This document shows positions 28,396 through 41,400 of a DNA stretch of 64,000 nucleotides, piece after piece (the stretch's first letter is position 1; every line of letters starts with the position of its first letter). A program made the translations under genes and the position numbers. Source of the stretch: Glossina fuscipes. Lineage: Eukaryota; Arthropoda; Insecta; Diptera; Glossinidae. The notes below the pieces were generated by a model. It was not told the DNA's origin. It was given only the letters and a program-made list of their open reading frames with translations, and ran no database searches. The stretch covers positions 10,494,976-10,558,975 of the forward strand of contig NW_023998416.1 in the NCBI RefSeq assembly GCF_014805625.2, read 5' to 3'.

Positions 28396-29375
28396 TTACT
28401 TAAAAACTGAACGCTTAAGAAAACAGATCAATTTTATCTTAAGTAGAAAGTGATTTTCAAAATCCGCTAATATAACTACCTAGCAAAAGGAACTTTCTGT
28501 TCCGTAGCAGTTCATCAAAAGTTTTTAAATTAGTGATAAGCGAGACTCAAAGCGAGATCTCAAACTCGATACACTTTCAAAGCAGAGAGCAGTAGAAGCA
28601 TTTCCGATCATATGTAATATATTTCTGAGCAGCAACGGGAATCAGTTCGCAAGGAAAGGGAATCTCTTTGCATTTGCTATTCATTTTCGCCATCTGCTTT
28701 TTATTCATGATAAAAGGGAGCAAAAAAAAGTGTAATCGACTAGAAACAGTAAACCTTCTGCAAAAAAAAAAAAAAAATTCATATCTATGTTTGCTGCAGT
28801 CAAAAAATATAAAGTTATTCTCATCTCAGTTAATTAGTCCACGTTCTTATAAAAAGAGTTAACTTTGAAAGTTCAAAGTATTGCTCAATTGCATTTTTTG
28901 AGAAGCTTTCCGCACTTAAAAGCAACAAATCACATAAAGTAGACGGATGGCTTTTATTCGCGTTAGAAGCTACGAATGTTGCAAACGAGATGAAAGAATG
29001 ATCATATCCTTTATTCCCTATCATATATCGAGTGTAGAGACAATATGTATTAAAGGAAATTTACAGTATCGTATGGTAGAGCTGAAAGGCCGCCAAAAAC
29101 GCCTCTTAATCCACTGTATTACTGTAAGTATGAATTGAACATAATATCCGTGGCGAAGCTAAGTTAAGGTGATTCGTTACATATTGAAGTCAATTGGATA
29201 CTGTATGCGTATACATGTCATTTGTATCAGAAAGCCCCATGCAGTATATCTATATATATATCTATATATATATATATTATATGCGCACATATTAGGACAC
29301 ACCTACATGCCAACATACGCATATATCCTCCTTACAATCACACGCGTGTTAAATTTCCTCCATTAGGCTGACATA

Positions 29376-29405
29376 CATGCATTCATGCATGCATGCATGC
29401 ATGCA
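29376..29405. repeat. (GCAT)n array
   Basis: ATGC units, self-complementary, so the array can fold on itself. Confidence 0.9.
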
Positions 29406-30304
29406 ATAAGCAAAAAGTTAAGATTTTCAGCTAACTCTTGAATTTCTTGTATTGAAATGGTTGAAATCCAGGGTTCGTGCGTTCGGTGAACTTGCTTGCC
29501 TTTGGTTGGCCGAGCTATTAACGTCTATTGTACACATATGAAACAAGATATTTTCTGCTTACTTGAAATACAAAATGCATAAAGACAATCATCCAAGTAA
29601 AGAAGGAGGTAAACAAGCAAGCAGGTAATCTGCACAACATGATCAACATCATCTCGTGATGGACAGTAAAACTTAAAAGGCCAACAAACGTAGATGGATG
29701 GAAGATGGACAAACGGATATATGAGCAAACTTATTCACAAACTTATGTGGACACAAATATACAATTCTTGTTCGTTGGTTAGTCGCATGGTCAGTTGTTC
29801 GGTTATTTCAGTATAAACATGATTATATGAAGCAAGAAACAAAAGCATGGTTGTCTCAAAGTTTCGGCATTCTTTGGTGGCTGACCGTCATCATCATCAT
29901 CATCATCAGTAGTATTACTACATTTCAATACCAACACATAACAACTTTTCTTCTGGTTTTTAATGTGTGCCTGTATATGGACATTACCACAACATACATT
30001 AGCCATCACCACTGGCAGTGCCACTACCACCACCTTCACCACCACACTATTTCCATTGCCACTAGCACTCAAACATCAACCAGGTGATAAAGTAAAATAA
30101 AACGACAGAAATTGTGTGGTTATCAGATGCTACCCTACCTCTTTGCTCCTCCATTTCTCCTCTTTATTGTACACATCTGACTCTGACACACACTCTTTCT
30201 TTTAGCTCTCGCTTCATTTATGAGGACCGTTTCACAAAACTTATGCGTTGGTTTCATTCCTGTGGATGACGCTCCTTATTAACCGGTTCTTTCGTTTCGT
30301 TTCA

Positions 30305-30332
30305 GTTTTTTTTTTTTTTTTTTTTTTTTTTT
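30305..30332. repeat. Poly-T tract, about 27 bases
   Basis: Uninterrupted T run between GTTTCAG and CATTATGG. Confidence 0.95.
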
Positions 30333-30659
30333 CATTATGGTTTTGAATAGTTCTCGGTGTATTTTAATGTCTTGTTGCAGGCCAGAGACAACGCGTAATC
30401 AATGGGTAAATTAAACCAACATAACTTTAGGTATCATCGTCGTCATTCATGCCACACCAATCAGTAATCGGCTTGAAATGCGAGTGTGTCTACATATGTA
30501 TATATGCGTTTGTTTCGGATGCGTATGTGCGAGAAGACATTTAACTTTGCCTATGTTGTCTTTAATTTAGTTTTTAATAGTCCAGGCAACACATTTATTT
30601 TCTTTTAATATTTTTTCTCACTTTACTTCAACCATTGGCATCATTCGAGATATTTTATG

Positions 30660-30689
30660 GATGGGGTATGTATGTAAATATGTATGTAC

Positions 30690-30723
<34 letters not shown>

Positions 30724-30750
30724 ATATATATGTGTATATGTATGTATAAT
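30660..30750. repeat. GTAT/TA/TG mixed array
   Basis: TATG units, then TA, then TG dinucleotides, all imperfect. Confidence 0.88.
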
Positions 30751-31196
30751 AGGTTTGCTGATAAGCATTTCGATTTTTTTTTATTTTTAACTTTTATGTA
30801 AGATGTCCAAGCATTGCAGTCACTTTTCCATTAATTAACACTTTCATGCTTGTGCATGCATAGTGTATGCACACATGTAGGATTTTCACAATTTCTAGAT
30901 AATTTTAATCGAATTTATTTTCTTCAATTCTTTTTTTTTTTTATCACTTTGTACTCTCGTTCCCTTTTCAATGAAATAAGCATCAGTTCTGAGGTGTATC
31001 AAATACACAAGGAAAGTATTTTCGTTCGAATTTTCTTGCTAACTCCTCTTGTCTACATTCATGTTTTTTTTTTCGTTTTCTTTTTTTTTTTTTTTTAATT
31101 CCGGAAATTGCACTTTAATTTTTGTAATCAAAGTTTTAATGCAAAATCGATAAAAGTGATGAAAATCAGTTGTTGAAAACTTGAAGAGAAAAAAGC

Positions 31197-31222
31197 AAAA
31201 AAAAAAAAAAAAAAAAAAAAAA
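31197..31222. repeat. Poly-A tract, about 26 bases
   Basis: Uninterrupted A run inside a purine-rich stretch (about 31180-31260). Confidence 0.95.
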
Positions 31223-31340
31223 GATGGAGGAAAAAAGAGGGAAAGCAAGAGAAAAGAAGCTTTGTTACAAAGTTTAGACCATTTACCGAACGAATAAGAA
31301 AAATTACTAATTACATAAATTAATAGTTTCATCTGTAATC

Positions 31341-33179
31341 ATTAAGTTGATGACTGTTACATTAACTTTGTTGCTATACATCAACGGCAATAAGTACGGC
31401 ATTCGACAAGGAATATCGTTTAACTAATGGTTAAAGCTTAATTCTGACTGAGTACATGCGTCTTTGCATTGCAGTCAGAACAATGTTAATAAATAAGTAG
31501 TATACGTCCGGAAAGATGTTCAATTTCTAAATTAAGCCAACCGCTTACGTAATGTCTGCGTAAAAGCAGAGCACTTTAAGTGATAATTAAAATAATATGC
31601 GGGTCGATATAGTTTTTAGATTATTGAATCCACTAAGTGTTGCCGTTAATAAGACACACCTGGTATATTCATAAGCATTCGTCGGCAATGTCTATTAGTT
31701 AGCTATGAAACAATGTACCATTTATTGTTTTGTAATTTTACGTTTCCGGCCATTCCCCTCCCAATTTACTCAATTGGCCCAAGAAACCATAAATATCTTA
31801 CGAAAATCAATACAAAACGCTAGAAAACCATTCCTAGTGAACGAAAGATTGTATGTGAGGACAAGAACTTACCGATCGCACACTAAACTCAGAAATCGCT
31901 CATCTAAGTAGTAAGTGACCAACTAGAACTGATTGTTTATTGAATATGAAATAGCTTTAGCGCTTCGGTTCCAGAGAAGGGCAAGTCAATATTCACTCGA
32001 ATATAATTCGCAAACATAACGGCATAGTATTGTATGGAATGCATTGAAACTTTTACCCAAGGTGATTGCAACGCCAGTTCACCTATCTTTCAAACAACCT
32101 CTCTAGTAACTGCAGCATTACATTTTTGGGCTTCATTGTCAGATCTTATCCAACATAACTCTGTGAATGCGAAAACAGCGCGACATTTTTACAAATTATT
32201 GCATTATTAGTGAATGCGTGCAATTAGCGACATTAAGACATAAACTATGAGAATCAGAAGCTACTCTTCTCTTATTAGACAAATGTTCCTCTCACTAACT
32301 CTATTTAATTCCCGACGATGCTTCCGAGGAAGAATTCTGCACACGAAAGTTACAATCGAATGAATTGCAAAAGCGTGTTTGACTATTATAAAAAATGTTA
32401 GTCTCTTGTAATAATCGTACGAAAATTGCTTTTTTAAATCCACGAAATTCACTGCCAAACTTGTGTTGAGGGTGTGCTTTAGTTTTTCTTTATTTCTTTT
32501 ATACCCAGATTTTTTTCTTTTTTTTTTTTTTTTTTTGAAAGAAAGCAGTACACAGTTTAACGAAGCAACGAAAAAGAAGAAAAAATTTACAAAATCTTAA
32601 GTAGGAAGTGCTTTACCTACACAGCAAAAGCATCTAAACTAATATAATGAATGCCTTATGTCATTATCGCCAACCTTGGCCTCAAATGTTTTGAGAAGAT
32701 TATTGAAAAATCGATCGATTGAGAAACAAGAACAAGAATATACAGAAATTGTTCTATTTATATATAATATATTCGTGCAGCTGACAATAACATATCTTGC
32801 ATGAAACTTATCTCTGAAACTTATTTCCACAAATCATACATTTTGATACGGTTGACCTACTAACGAATAATCAATAGTCGACATGACCATGGGGAATATA
32901 TTTATTGAAAGCACGGTGTCCATTGCTATCAGCGTGAAGACTGAAAAACTCATAAATTAATAAAATTTTGATAATTTCAAGGAAAAAGAGAGAAAGATGC
33001 AAAAAAGAGATGGGATGTCGAGAGAACGCGAAATGAATTATTTATAAGAGTAAATTAACAAATTTATGAGCTTACCATCGATGATATGCGAATAATGGAT
33101 AATGGATGGAAAACGCAACACATACGACAGAAACAATGAAACCGAAAATGAAATAAGATGAAGTTGCCCACGCATTTTA
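31341..33179. other. A+T-rich non-coding DNA
   Basis: Poly-T near 32.51-32.54 kb. No element or gene recognised. Confidence 0.5.
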
Positions 33180-34560
33180 AGGCACTTAATTAACTCGAAC
33201 GATTTCCAAGAAATTTTGACAAACCAAGAAAAAAAAAAAAAAAACAAAAACGAGAAACCATCGAAAGCCACCGCAACAACAACGCTACGAAACATCATGT
33301 ACAAAACTGAACGGAAGGTATTCAAAATACGAAACTAAAGAATGGCTGTTTGTCAAAACGAAACAGTCGCAGGGAAACAAACAGAGAGGCAGACAGACAA
33401 CCAATGAAGTAAATTACATAAATACTTAAAATCTTATAAATTGTGCAATCAAAATAAATAACAAAAAAAAAAAAACACGAATGAGTGAAACTGAAATAAA
33501 AACATATCAAGAGACATAGGCAGCAGAAGCAGCTGGCAGCAGGCAGCAGGCAGTAGCAGAACTGTAAGAATATACAAATCGCATAATGTCAAAAAATCAA
33601 CATGAAACGAAAAAGGCAACAAATTAAGTGAAGTTATTTTAAAAATGCATTGAACAACAAAAAAAAAAAAAGGGTGCATTCAAGAACAACGACAACAACA
33701 AGAAGAACAGCAATAGCCGGAGCGACTACAACTAAATATTACGAAATCGAGGAAACCCTAAACTCCGTAAACGTATTCGAAACTTAAATTTTCACAAACA
33801 TACTTATATATATCTGCAACAGCAGAGTTAACTGCAACAACAACAATAACAACAATTGATCAACCAACCAAGCGACTGAACTTTAACATAAGACGAAAAA
33901 GCTTAAGGAAAAGTCAAGGGGTAAGAGAAAAGATATTTTAAAGCCGAGGAAGAGGATCGCGAGGAGCACATGAGAAGGTACAAATTCACATGTGGGCATT
34001 TAATTTCAACAACTGTCGCTGTTATGGCCCTCATGTTGGACAACAGCAGCGGGAGCTCAACTCAAACGACTACATGACAACCACAACCAAATAACAACAA
34101 TACTAACAAAACAGCACAAGTGCTGGCTATAAACACAAAGCAAAAAAAAATAAAAAAATAAAAAAAAAATAAAAACAAATAAACACAAACAACAATTCGA
34201 ACAACCATAAACATCAAAAGGAACAAGAAAATTAACATGGTTAACAAAAAGAGAACAAAACACAAAAAAAAAAGGGACAAATCAGAAAGCGGCTAAAAGG
34301 ATGAATGCAACAACAGCAATAACAACATGAAACTGCATAAAAATACAAATACGACACGATTACACTAAACCACCAATTCTACGATATCTCGAATAACACA
34401 AACAACAGCACTTCATTTAATGAACATCAATTTAACAGCGGCACCAGACAGCGTCGGCGGTAGTTCTGAGTTCTTTACATATACGTGTATGCACATGCGA
34501 ACGTGTGCCTATGTATGCGCGCATAGAAGCAGCAAATAGCATTCGGTCAATAAAATATTA
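33180..34560. other. T-poor, A- and CAA-rich stretch
   Basis: For more than 1 kb the plus strand is rich in A, CAA and CAG and poor in T, with poly-A blocks near 33.23, 33.46, 33.66 and 34.14-34.27 kb. The minus-strand open frames are Phe/Leu/Cys runs caused by this bias. Such CAA-rich strands are common in fly UTRs and introns. Confidence 0.5.
33519..33562. repeat. GCAGCAG heptamer-like tract
   Basis: GGCAGCA units with a period near 7. The same unit recurs at 40646-40692. Confidence 0.8.
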
Positions 34561-34804
34561 GTTGGTTGGTCGTGTATGCCTTCATTTACTCCAGCCTTGT
34601 CCATCCAATTATCTTTATCGGGCCAATAAGATTCGAGGAGTAGCGAAAAAGCTTTCCTCATTATGATCTACCGAGATGACCGAGAATATTCAAACGAATC
34701 TGATGTATTTCGTAAAAACTAATGAATTCTTTTTTTTTTTTTTTATGGCGAATATGATGCCAAGTGCGAGCATCTTAATGCGGCCATCGTCATGCGAATG
34801 TTGA

Positions 34805-35062
34805 AAAAGCTTCAAAAATTGTGTCCTGTTCGCGATTCTCGTTATCGAGCGGGCGGACACATTTTTTTGGTTTGTTGGTACAAGTATATAATCGTACATT
34901 CGATATCGAGCAAAATTCATACACTATCGAGGACCTCACTCAGCTCACTACTCAGTGAAAACTACTCGATAACATCATAAACCATCAAATCAAAAATTGC
35001 AAAAAAACATTCGTATTAGCTCGATAACGTGAATCGTATACCGATCTTAGTTTTTCAAGAAA
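34805..35062. mobile_element. Foldback (MITE-like) element
   Basis: Two arms of about 65 bases face each other: about 34808-34872 and 34990-35060. The best-conserved core is CGATTCTCGTTATCGAGC (34833-34850) against the reverse complement of 35019-35036, with 17 of 18 bases matching. Similarity continues outward, including a T-rich/A-rich block on the inner side and CTTgAAAAA-type sequence on the outer side. Translating the two arms on opposite strands gives the same peptide pattern (DSRYRA followed by FL), an independent sign of inverted duplication. The ~115-base spacer contains more TATCGAG/CTCGATA motifs. No transposase or clear target duplication was found. A non-autonomous DNA transposon is the simplest reading. 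Confidence 0.6.
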
Positions 35063-38000
35063 ATACCTCGACCACTCAATTTTGCGGAGATTGCTCCCTG
35101 TCGCGTCTTTTTCTTCACCCAAGCTAAAGCAAACGCTGAATACATAATTTTTGTTAAACAACGAATGATCGGCAACAAGAGGACATCCAAAGACCACTTC
35201 TCTCAGGGTATCATAGTGTGGAAGCTTGATTGATAGCAGCGTAGGATATCTTCTTTGAAACCGAGAGAGCAAGTATTGCTATTCTTTAATCAAACCACAT
35301 ACCCGAACATGTTGCATGTAGGTGAACAGCCCAGATTGGCATTAAATTTTTTGCGCAAGAGTGCACATTAATGGTTTAATTTATAGATTCTTGCGTTTAA
35401 ATATATATTATTTTTATTACTGGTTTTTAACAAATTACTTTGATTTTTTTGGACAAGCGTTTGTATGTCAGACCCCTAAAGTCGCTTAGGGCCCGCACAG
35501 CGCAAATTGGACATAAATGGTTTTATCCTTCTACTGCATTTTTTCTTCATTTTCTTCAATTTTTTTTTTTTTATTTTTATTTTTTTTTTTGTTAAATACT
35601 TTACTGGTCAACCTTGCGTACAGAACAAATCGTATTGCACACGTTCGCCTGTATTGGGAGTAACACGCAAAACAGGACACCGCAAAAAACACAAGTTTTA
35701 TAACCCTCGAAAAAAGTTCTTGTTTCTGTCGTTATTATTGTTTTTTACTTACTCTTCCTTCGAATCGAGAACAAAAACAAAAAAGCAAAAAAACCTTTTT
35801 TCGTTTTGCTTTAGTTCTTGCGGTTTTTGGTGTCTTCTTTAGCACTTTCTCATCATCGACCAAAGTTATTGATCGTTCTTTTAGAGGTGTACGCCAAATG
35901 TAATCAAAAGTTATTGGAAGCAATAGTGAATTTTTGTCCGGGCGAATGAGTGGGTGTACATAGAAGGGCTGGTCGTGCGGTTAGGCAGCTTACAGAAATT
36001 GATACATTTTTTGCTTTCAAGAGTACAAAAGGTATACATATAATCTGTACGCAGGCATGTATGAACTAAGATATACATATATATATATATATGTATGCAT
36101 TCAAGCGGTATTGCATACATACACACATATATATATATATATATATTTGATAGTGTCTTCTTTTTCTTTTTCTTCTTCTTCTTCTTCCGCATTTTCTTCT
36201 CATTTTAACAGCATATAAATTTGACTTGTCATATATGGCGAAAAAACAGCAGGCTTGGGGTGTTTAATGTTTATGAGCTAAACGTACGTTGTACGTACGA
36301 GTGTGATATACTGAATGTAAGAGACTGTGTGGTGCATTCATATCTTAAGGATTATGTTGGTTGAAATTTATGTTTACCTCGTTGTTAGGTCACCGTTACC
36401 TCTGCCAACAACATTCGATACGATTGTACTTTAGAAATGTACACCTATTGAGTGCAATGTATTGTGTATTTTCATTGTGTTATACATTGTGCCCAAAAGC
36501 TCACATTATATATTGCCGCTATGTATGTGTGCTATGTACATATGCATTGTGTATGTCGATTATGTACGTCATCCTGCGATTTAATTACGACGACAGCAAT
36601 TTTTAAAACTTTTCAAAGCATTACAAAGCAGATTTACTTTGTCCGCTTGTTATCATATTATAAATCAAGACTGGAGCTATACGCATACTTCGCATATTAA
36701 CAACAGATTGATACAGGTGACCCTTGCTCAAAAAAAAAAAAAGAAAAGAAAACGTCTTTGACGTTTGTGCTTCACAATGTAAATTTTTTTTTTTTCAACA
36801 GGCATCTCTTTCATGTTGAAAATTACAATCAACTTGAATCGAACAATCGAAAAAGAAAGCAAAACATCTTCAAATGACTGAATAGAAGATATAATTCCCT
36901 TTCAATTTTTAGTACTGTAAACTTATTCTTCTTCTCTTCTTCTAGCTGAAGTTTGTAAACCAGCTTAGCATGCCGGAAAAGTAATCCTCAAAAGTAATTT
37001 CCGAAGGTGAGACATCGTATCGGCACATTGGCATACTCGCTTCACTATTCGGTTTAATTAGTGAACATCTTTGCATATGGATGCCGTACAAGACAAGGTT
37101 GCTTCTGTTTATTCTTTAAAAAACGAAAAAATGGTTACATTTTTTCAACATCTATTGGTGTCTATAAGCTTTAGATAGTGACAATAAGTAATGGGTTCAT
37201 ATTTATGTGTTGTAATTAAATGAAAGACAAGCAAAAAAAGCATTTGTTTCCGTGTTGCCGATGCAATGATCTTTGCCTTTCCCAACAAACCTTACGTAAC
37301 CGAGAACTAAGTCTCCAAGGCACTTATTTTATTTCAGATTTGTTAACAAAATAGAAGAAGGTGTGGTTGTATGGGAAAACTCAGACCTTTTTTCTTTCAT
37401 CTCTTTTGCCGCACCGTGGAAGGTAGGATATTTCCCGTAGAAAATTTCTTTTAAAAAACCAGAGATGAGAAAAAATCCCGCTATGTTCACTAGAGAACCG
37501 CGTTTAGTCCGCATTTAAAACCACGAGGCTGTCGGATAAGATGCTCGTAGTATACATGCTCTCTAGACAAACTCATTTAAAGTCTCAACGTTCGAATTAG
37601 AAGAAATGTTTGTTTTTCTTCCAATCTGCGTTGCGTTCATCATACAAAGCATCCGCGGAGCTTACAATGTTCTCATCATTACTTGCTTCAAATGCTTGCT
37701 AAGTTATCCACACTGTGATCTTAATGCTGTAGAGTTTACTTTGTTTGTGACTATACTGAGTGCTCAGCCGGTAGGGACACTCTTATCACATAAATCAGGC
37801 CGCGACCTCTCCCTCCCCATTTCTTTCTTTCACTTTCCAACTTTCTTTCTGACCGTTACCACGCTGCGCGAATAAGGGACATTCGCAGAATGATTGGTCA
37901 TATTGAAAACAAAAAAAAAATACTATCAACCGCGACTACGTTCGGAACTCAACTTTGCGGGCTGACCAAAATTTCCTATTTGAAGCAAATCTCCTTGAAT

Positions 38001-39540
38001 CTGTTGCAATGGGTTTTAAGGTTTTCTCTCAAGGCAAACGCCATTATCTACATCGATTTCAGGAAGATCTCGATAGAATTAAGCGTGGAATTCATATCAC
38101 TTAGGCTTTTCATCGCATTTAGTTAATTGGTTATCCTCCTATCTTGAAACTGCTCTTAAACTCATTTCTCTTTGATGACATAACACTTACGATCTATTTG
38201 ATTTGTCCGGCACACTAATGCTCTTCCATCAACATTTGAAGATTCCCAAATCTTGATATACGCTATTGACATTAAATTGTTTTCCCCTTCCATCACTCAA
38301 ACTTGATGGATATCTCCTCTTAAGTATAGTGCTGGCTGGGCAATATGCGCATCTGCTTTTCTTCTTGCTTATTCTTCTCTGTATATATGAAATTCGAAGT
38401 CTTAACACTGCACTCTCCTACTTCAAGCTGCAAGATTAAGTCTTTAATCTTTTAAATAGTCCGTGTGTGTGAATAATTAAATAAATAAATAAATACTTAC
38501 TTAAATAGCTTACGTGGCATCGATTAATCGATAATAGATTTCTCATTTTTAATGGTATGTTATACATATATATATATATATATATTCAATTAGCTGCGGC
38601 TTAAAGGCGAAATACCTAAAACTGGCGTTTGGTAGTCAAGCAAATTAATTTTTCAAATGACTCACTGATACAAATCTCATTATTCCGTCCAGGTAGTTAC
38701 ATAAACACTGCATGTTCTAAGTAAGCATAAAATTCTTGGCCTAATTATTTGTATTAGTACATCCGTGTCCGTGTGTATCTAATATTGCAATATTCATTGC
38801 ACCTTTTAAAAGCTTTAAGCTTTAGTAAACATACTTTGACACGAATGTGAATCAATCGAGAAATGTAGGCTTATAAATATCATGAAATTGCTGTCTCTCA
38901 GTCCGCAAACTATTAAGGTTTCCTGCGAAAAACGTTCATCACAGTCCAGGATTTCTTTTTTGGTTTATAGTTTTCAAGATGTCATAAATTGAAATAGATT
39001 TTACGTATGTGTAATTAGAGCACTTAAAGATGCCTTATAAATAAATCGGCCAAAAACGTCTGTCACATGTACATATATATGACATGCAGTGACAGTTGGT
39101 AGCGCATGAGTCAAAATCCATTTGCTCCAAAAGAAAAAGAAAAAAAAATTATTATAAGCTTTTTAAATATTTTTATATAAAATAACATTTTTTCTTTTTT
39201 TTTTTTTAATAATGATATTTTTGATTAGCAGCCACAGCCTTATTTGAATACATTTAGTTCGCGTCGGGCATTTGAAATGAATTGTGAGAATTTATTCTCA
39301 TTTATAAAATCCTAAAAGCCGTCACAACCAAAACTAGAATTAATTATAAGCATAAATATTGCTGACTGAATTTTGTGTTTAGCTAATGCGTTTACTGTCA
39401 ATCTTGTTGACCTGTTCGTTAATGTTGTGCTTGACAACATAAATAAGCAAGATATATAAATAATTGCATTTTTTTTCAAAATTAACCTTTCAATGAAATA
39501 AATAAAAGGAATTTCAGTAAAATCTGTTTTTCTATTCCCC
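35063..39540. other. A+T-rich non-coding DNA
   Basis: Poly-T near 35.56-35.59 kb, and the TA/CTT block near 36.1 kb is listed separately. The frames at 37.6-38.13 kb have no recognised domain. TA near 38.567-38.586 kb. Confidence 0.5.
36065..36190. repeat. TA and CTT low-complexity block
   Basis: TA runs at 36072-36092 and 36126-36146, then a TTC/TCT pyrimidine run to 36190. Confidence 0.92.
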
Positions 39541-40130
39541 ACCCCCACCCTCAACCGAATTTTTGTCAAGTGTTTGCAATACCCAAAAAGGAAGCTTCAA
39601 TCCGATCCTATAAAATCTACATAATCCTGATTGGCGTGAAATTATGAATCGCTTTTATCACGTCTGTCCGTCTGTGTGGTGCATTGTTGATTCTCTCCTG
39701 GTCGCCAAAATGAACTCATGACAAATGACTTCAAATTTGTTTTGTTAGAAACGTGGGAATTTTCTGCACGCAGAGTGGTGTTGAAAATGAGCCACGCCCA
39801 CACAAAGTTACAGATAACTAAATTTCCTTTTTTCTCATTCCTTTGCGATCATTGATTAATCATATTGAAAATTGATCAAATGAAGATATATTGTCTTCCT
39901 AAGAATGCGCCCCGATGTGATGGATTAATTTTTTCTTAATAACACGATCGAGATGGGTGTCAAATAGAAGAACTTGGAGAGAGGGTAACGGTATGTTCGA
40001 ATACGAAATTAATAATGGCAGGCGTCACGACGTGGTCGATTAATTTTTCTTAAGAATATCTTTTAGTGAACTGAAAGTTTTACGAGACGGTATACGAGAT
40101 TCGGCTCCAGTTAAATATATAACTTAGTTT
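39541..40130 (+). repeat. Dispersed fly repeat with hairpin tail, copy A
   Basis: This stretch shares blocks in the same order with 54825-55700. The blocks are: AATACCCAAAAAGGAAGCTT at the left end; a CTGTCCGTC motif; TTCTGCACGCAG...TTGAAAATG; an ACGCCCAC block; TCAAATGAAGATA...TCTTCCTAA; TTGGAGA...; GGCGTCACGACGTGG; TTAATTTTTCTTAA.AATATC; and a right end GAGATTCGGCTCCAG. The AACACCC-A-AAGGAA block followed by a CTGTCCGTC block is a pattern I know from interspersed repeats of Drosophila and related flies. The 3' hairpin arm here has three changes (AGTTAAAT instead of AGCCGAAT). There is no coding frame. Confidence 0.7.
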
Positions 40131-40645
40131 TTAGTTGTTCTTCTCTTCTCGCGCTTTTGTTATTTTATGTTTAACACATTTTCACACCTTCTCATTATCG
40201 TTTTGTTTTACATAATCGTGAAAGCTGTTAACATATAATCTTACAGAGAGTTTTGCATGTTGTTGTTAAACAACGAGATTCTTTGAATTTCCCAGCAAGC
40301 TGAGCTCGAGAGTTCTGTAAAGAAAATATTTCTCTCTCCTTTTGTCGTTCGTAAGCAAGGTTCTTTTCCTTTATATGCGCACATATTCAATTTCATTTTA
40401 TCCAATTAGCTGGTAAACATTTTCGAGTTAATTTATAACATAGTTTACATATGTTACGCGAACAACTATGTATGATAATTAGTAGTAGACGTAGAGAGTG
40501 AGTGAATGCTAGTTTTGTACAGTCGTAATAATAAAGCAACAACAACAACAACAACAATAACAATAATATAAATGGTAAACGGTAGTAAATGTGCCGACCC
40601 GATAAAAGCCAAATAAGCGGTTTATTAGTTAAATATAAAAACAAA

Positions 40646-40725
40646 AGCGGCAGCAAGCAGCAAGCAGCAGGCAGCAGGCAGCATGCAGCGGCAAAGGCAA
40701 TATAAAGGCAGCAGAAGTAGCAGTA
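40646..40725. repeat. GCAGCAG heptamer-like tract
   Basis: GCAAGCA, GCAGGCA and GCATGCA units with period 7, followed by looser GCAG/GTAG repeats. Confidence 0.8.
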
Positions 40726-41195
40726 ATTTAAAAGTAATTTTATCAACAAAATAACTCAATGTTGCTGCAGTTGCAGCTAAAGCCATAAAGCGTTAATGAA
40801 AGGAAAAAATAGTTCTTAGGTTAAATAAAAATTGAAAAAGTAAAAAAGAAAACAGAAAACAGAGAATGGTGAAAAAAATTATAAATTACAGAATCAAAAA
40901 AAAAAAAAAGAAAAAAGAAAAAAAATAAGCAAAAAGAAGGCTGAAAAACTTTTTCACTCTCGACTGGCAGTTTCAATTAAATGTTGGATATTTGTTAAGC
41001 AAAAGTTAATTACATAACAATTTGTACAGGTTTGCTGTTGCATTTGCTCTTGCTCTTGCCGTAGCTGTAGCTGTAGCTGTTTTTGTTGTGTCTTCTGTTT
41101 CTGCAACTGATGATGATGATGACTGTTCTTTTTTTTTCTACTGCTGCTGTTTTTCTCTTTTTTTTTTTTTTACATTTGGTTCATTACTCTTCTTT

Positions 41196-41198
<3 letters not shown>

Positions 41199-41258
<60 letters not shown>
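41199..41258. repeat. (TA)n array, about 30 units
   Basis: The longest uninterrupted dinucleotide run in the window, preceded by a poly-T tract. Confidence 0.97.
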
Positions 41259-41267
<9 letters not shown>

Positions 41268-41339
41268 GTTTATATATTATATAGTATATTCTTGAAAATT
41301 TAAACTCACTTCTTGTTTCTGCATTTAATGGTATTTCAG

Positions 41340-41400
41340 TTTCTTATTAGTTTTTTTTATTTTTTTTTTTTATTTTTTTATTTTTTATTTTTTTTTTTAC
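41340..41400. repeat. T-rich low-complexity tract
   Basis: Poly-T broken by single A's. Confidence 0.92.

Larger units (their letters stand above)
28396..31340. other. A+T-rich, microsatellite-bearing DNA
   Basis: TA near 29.25-29.28 kb, ATC trinucleotides near 29.89 kb and CAC/CCA trinucleotides near 30.005-30.05 kb. Nothing else recognised. Confidence 0.5.

Noticed and set aside
29376..29405. GCAT palindromic array as a regulatory or CRISPR-like repeat
   Set aside because: Simple tetranucleotide microsatellite without spacers; no CRISPR features anywhere in the window.
37606..38126. Two adjacent plus-strand frames of 89 and 78 codons
   Set aside because: Second frame lacks an ATG-linked context, no motif is recognised, and no splice signals join them convincingly.
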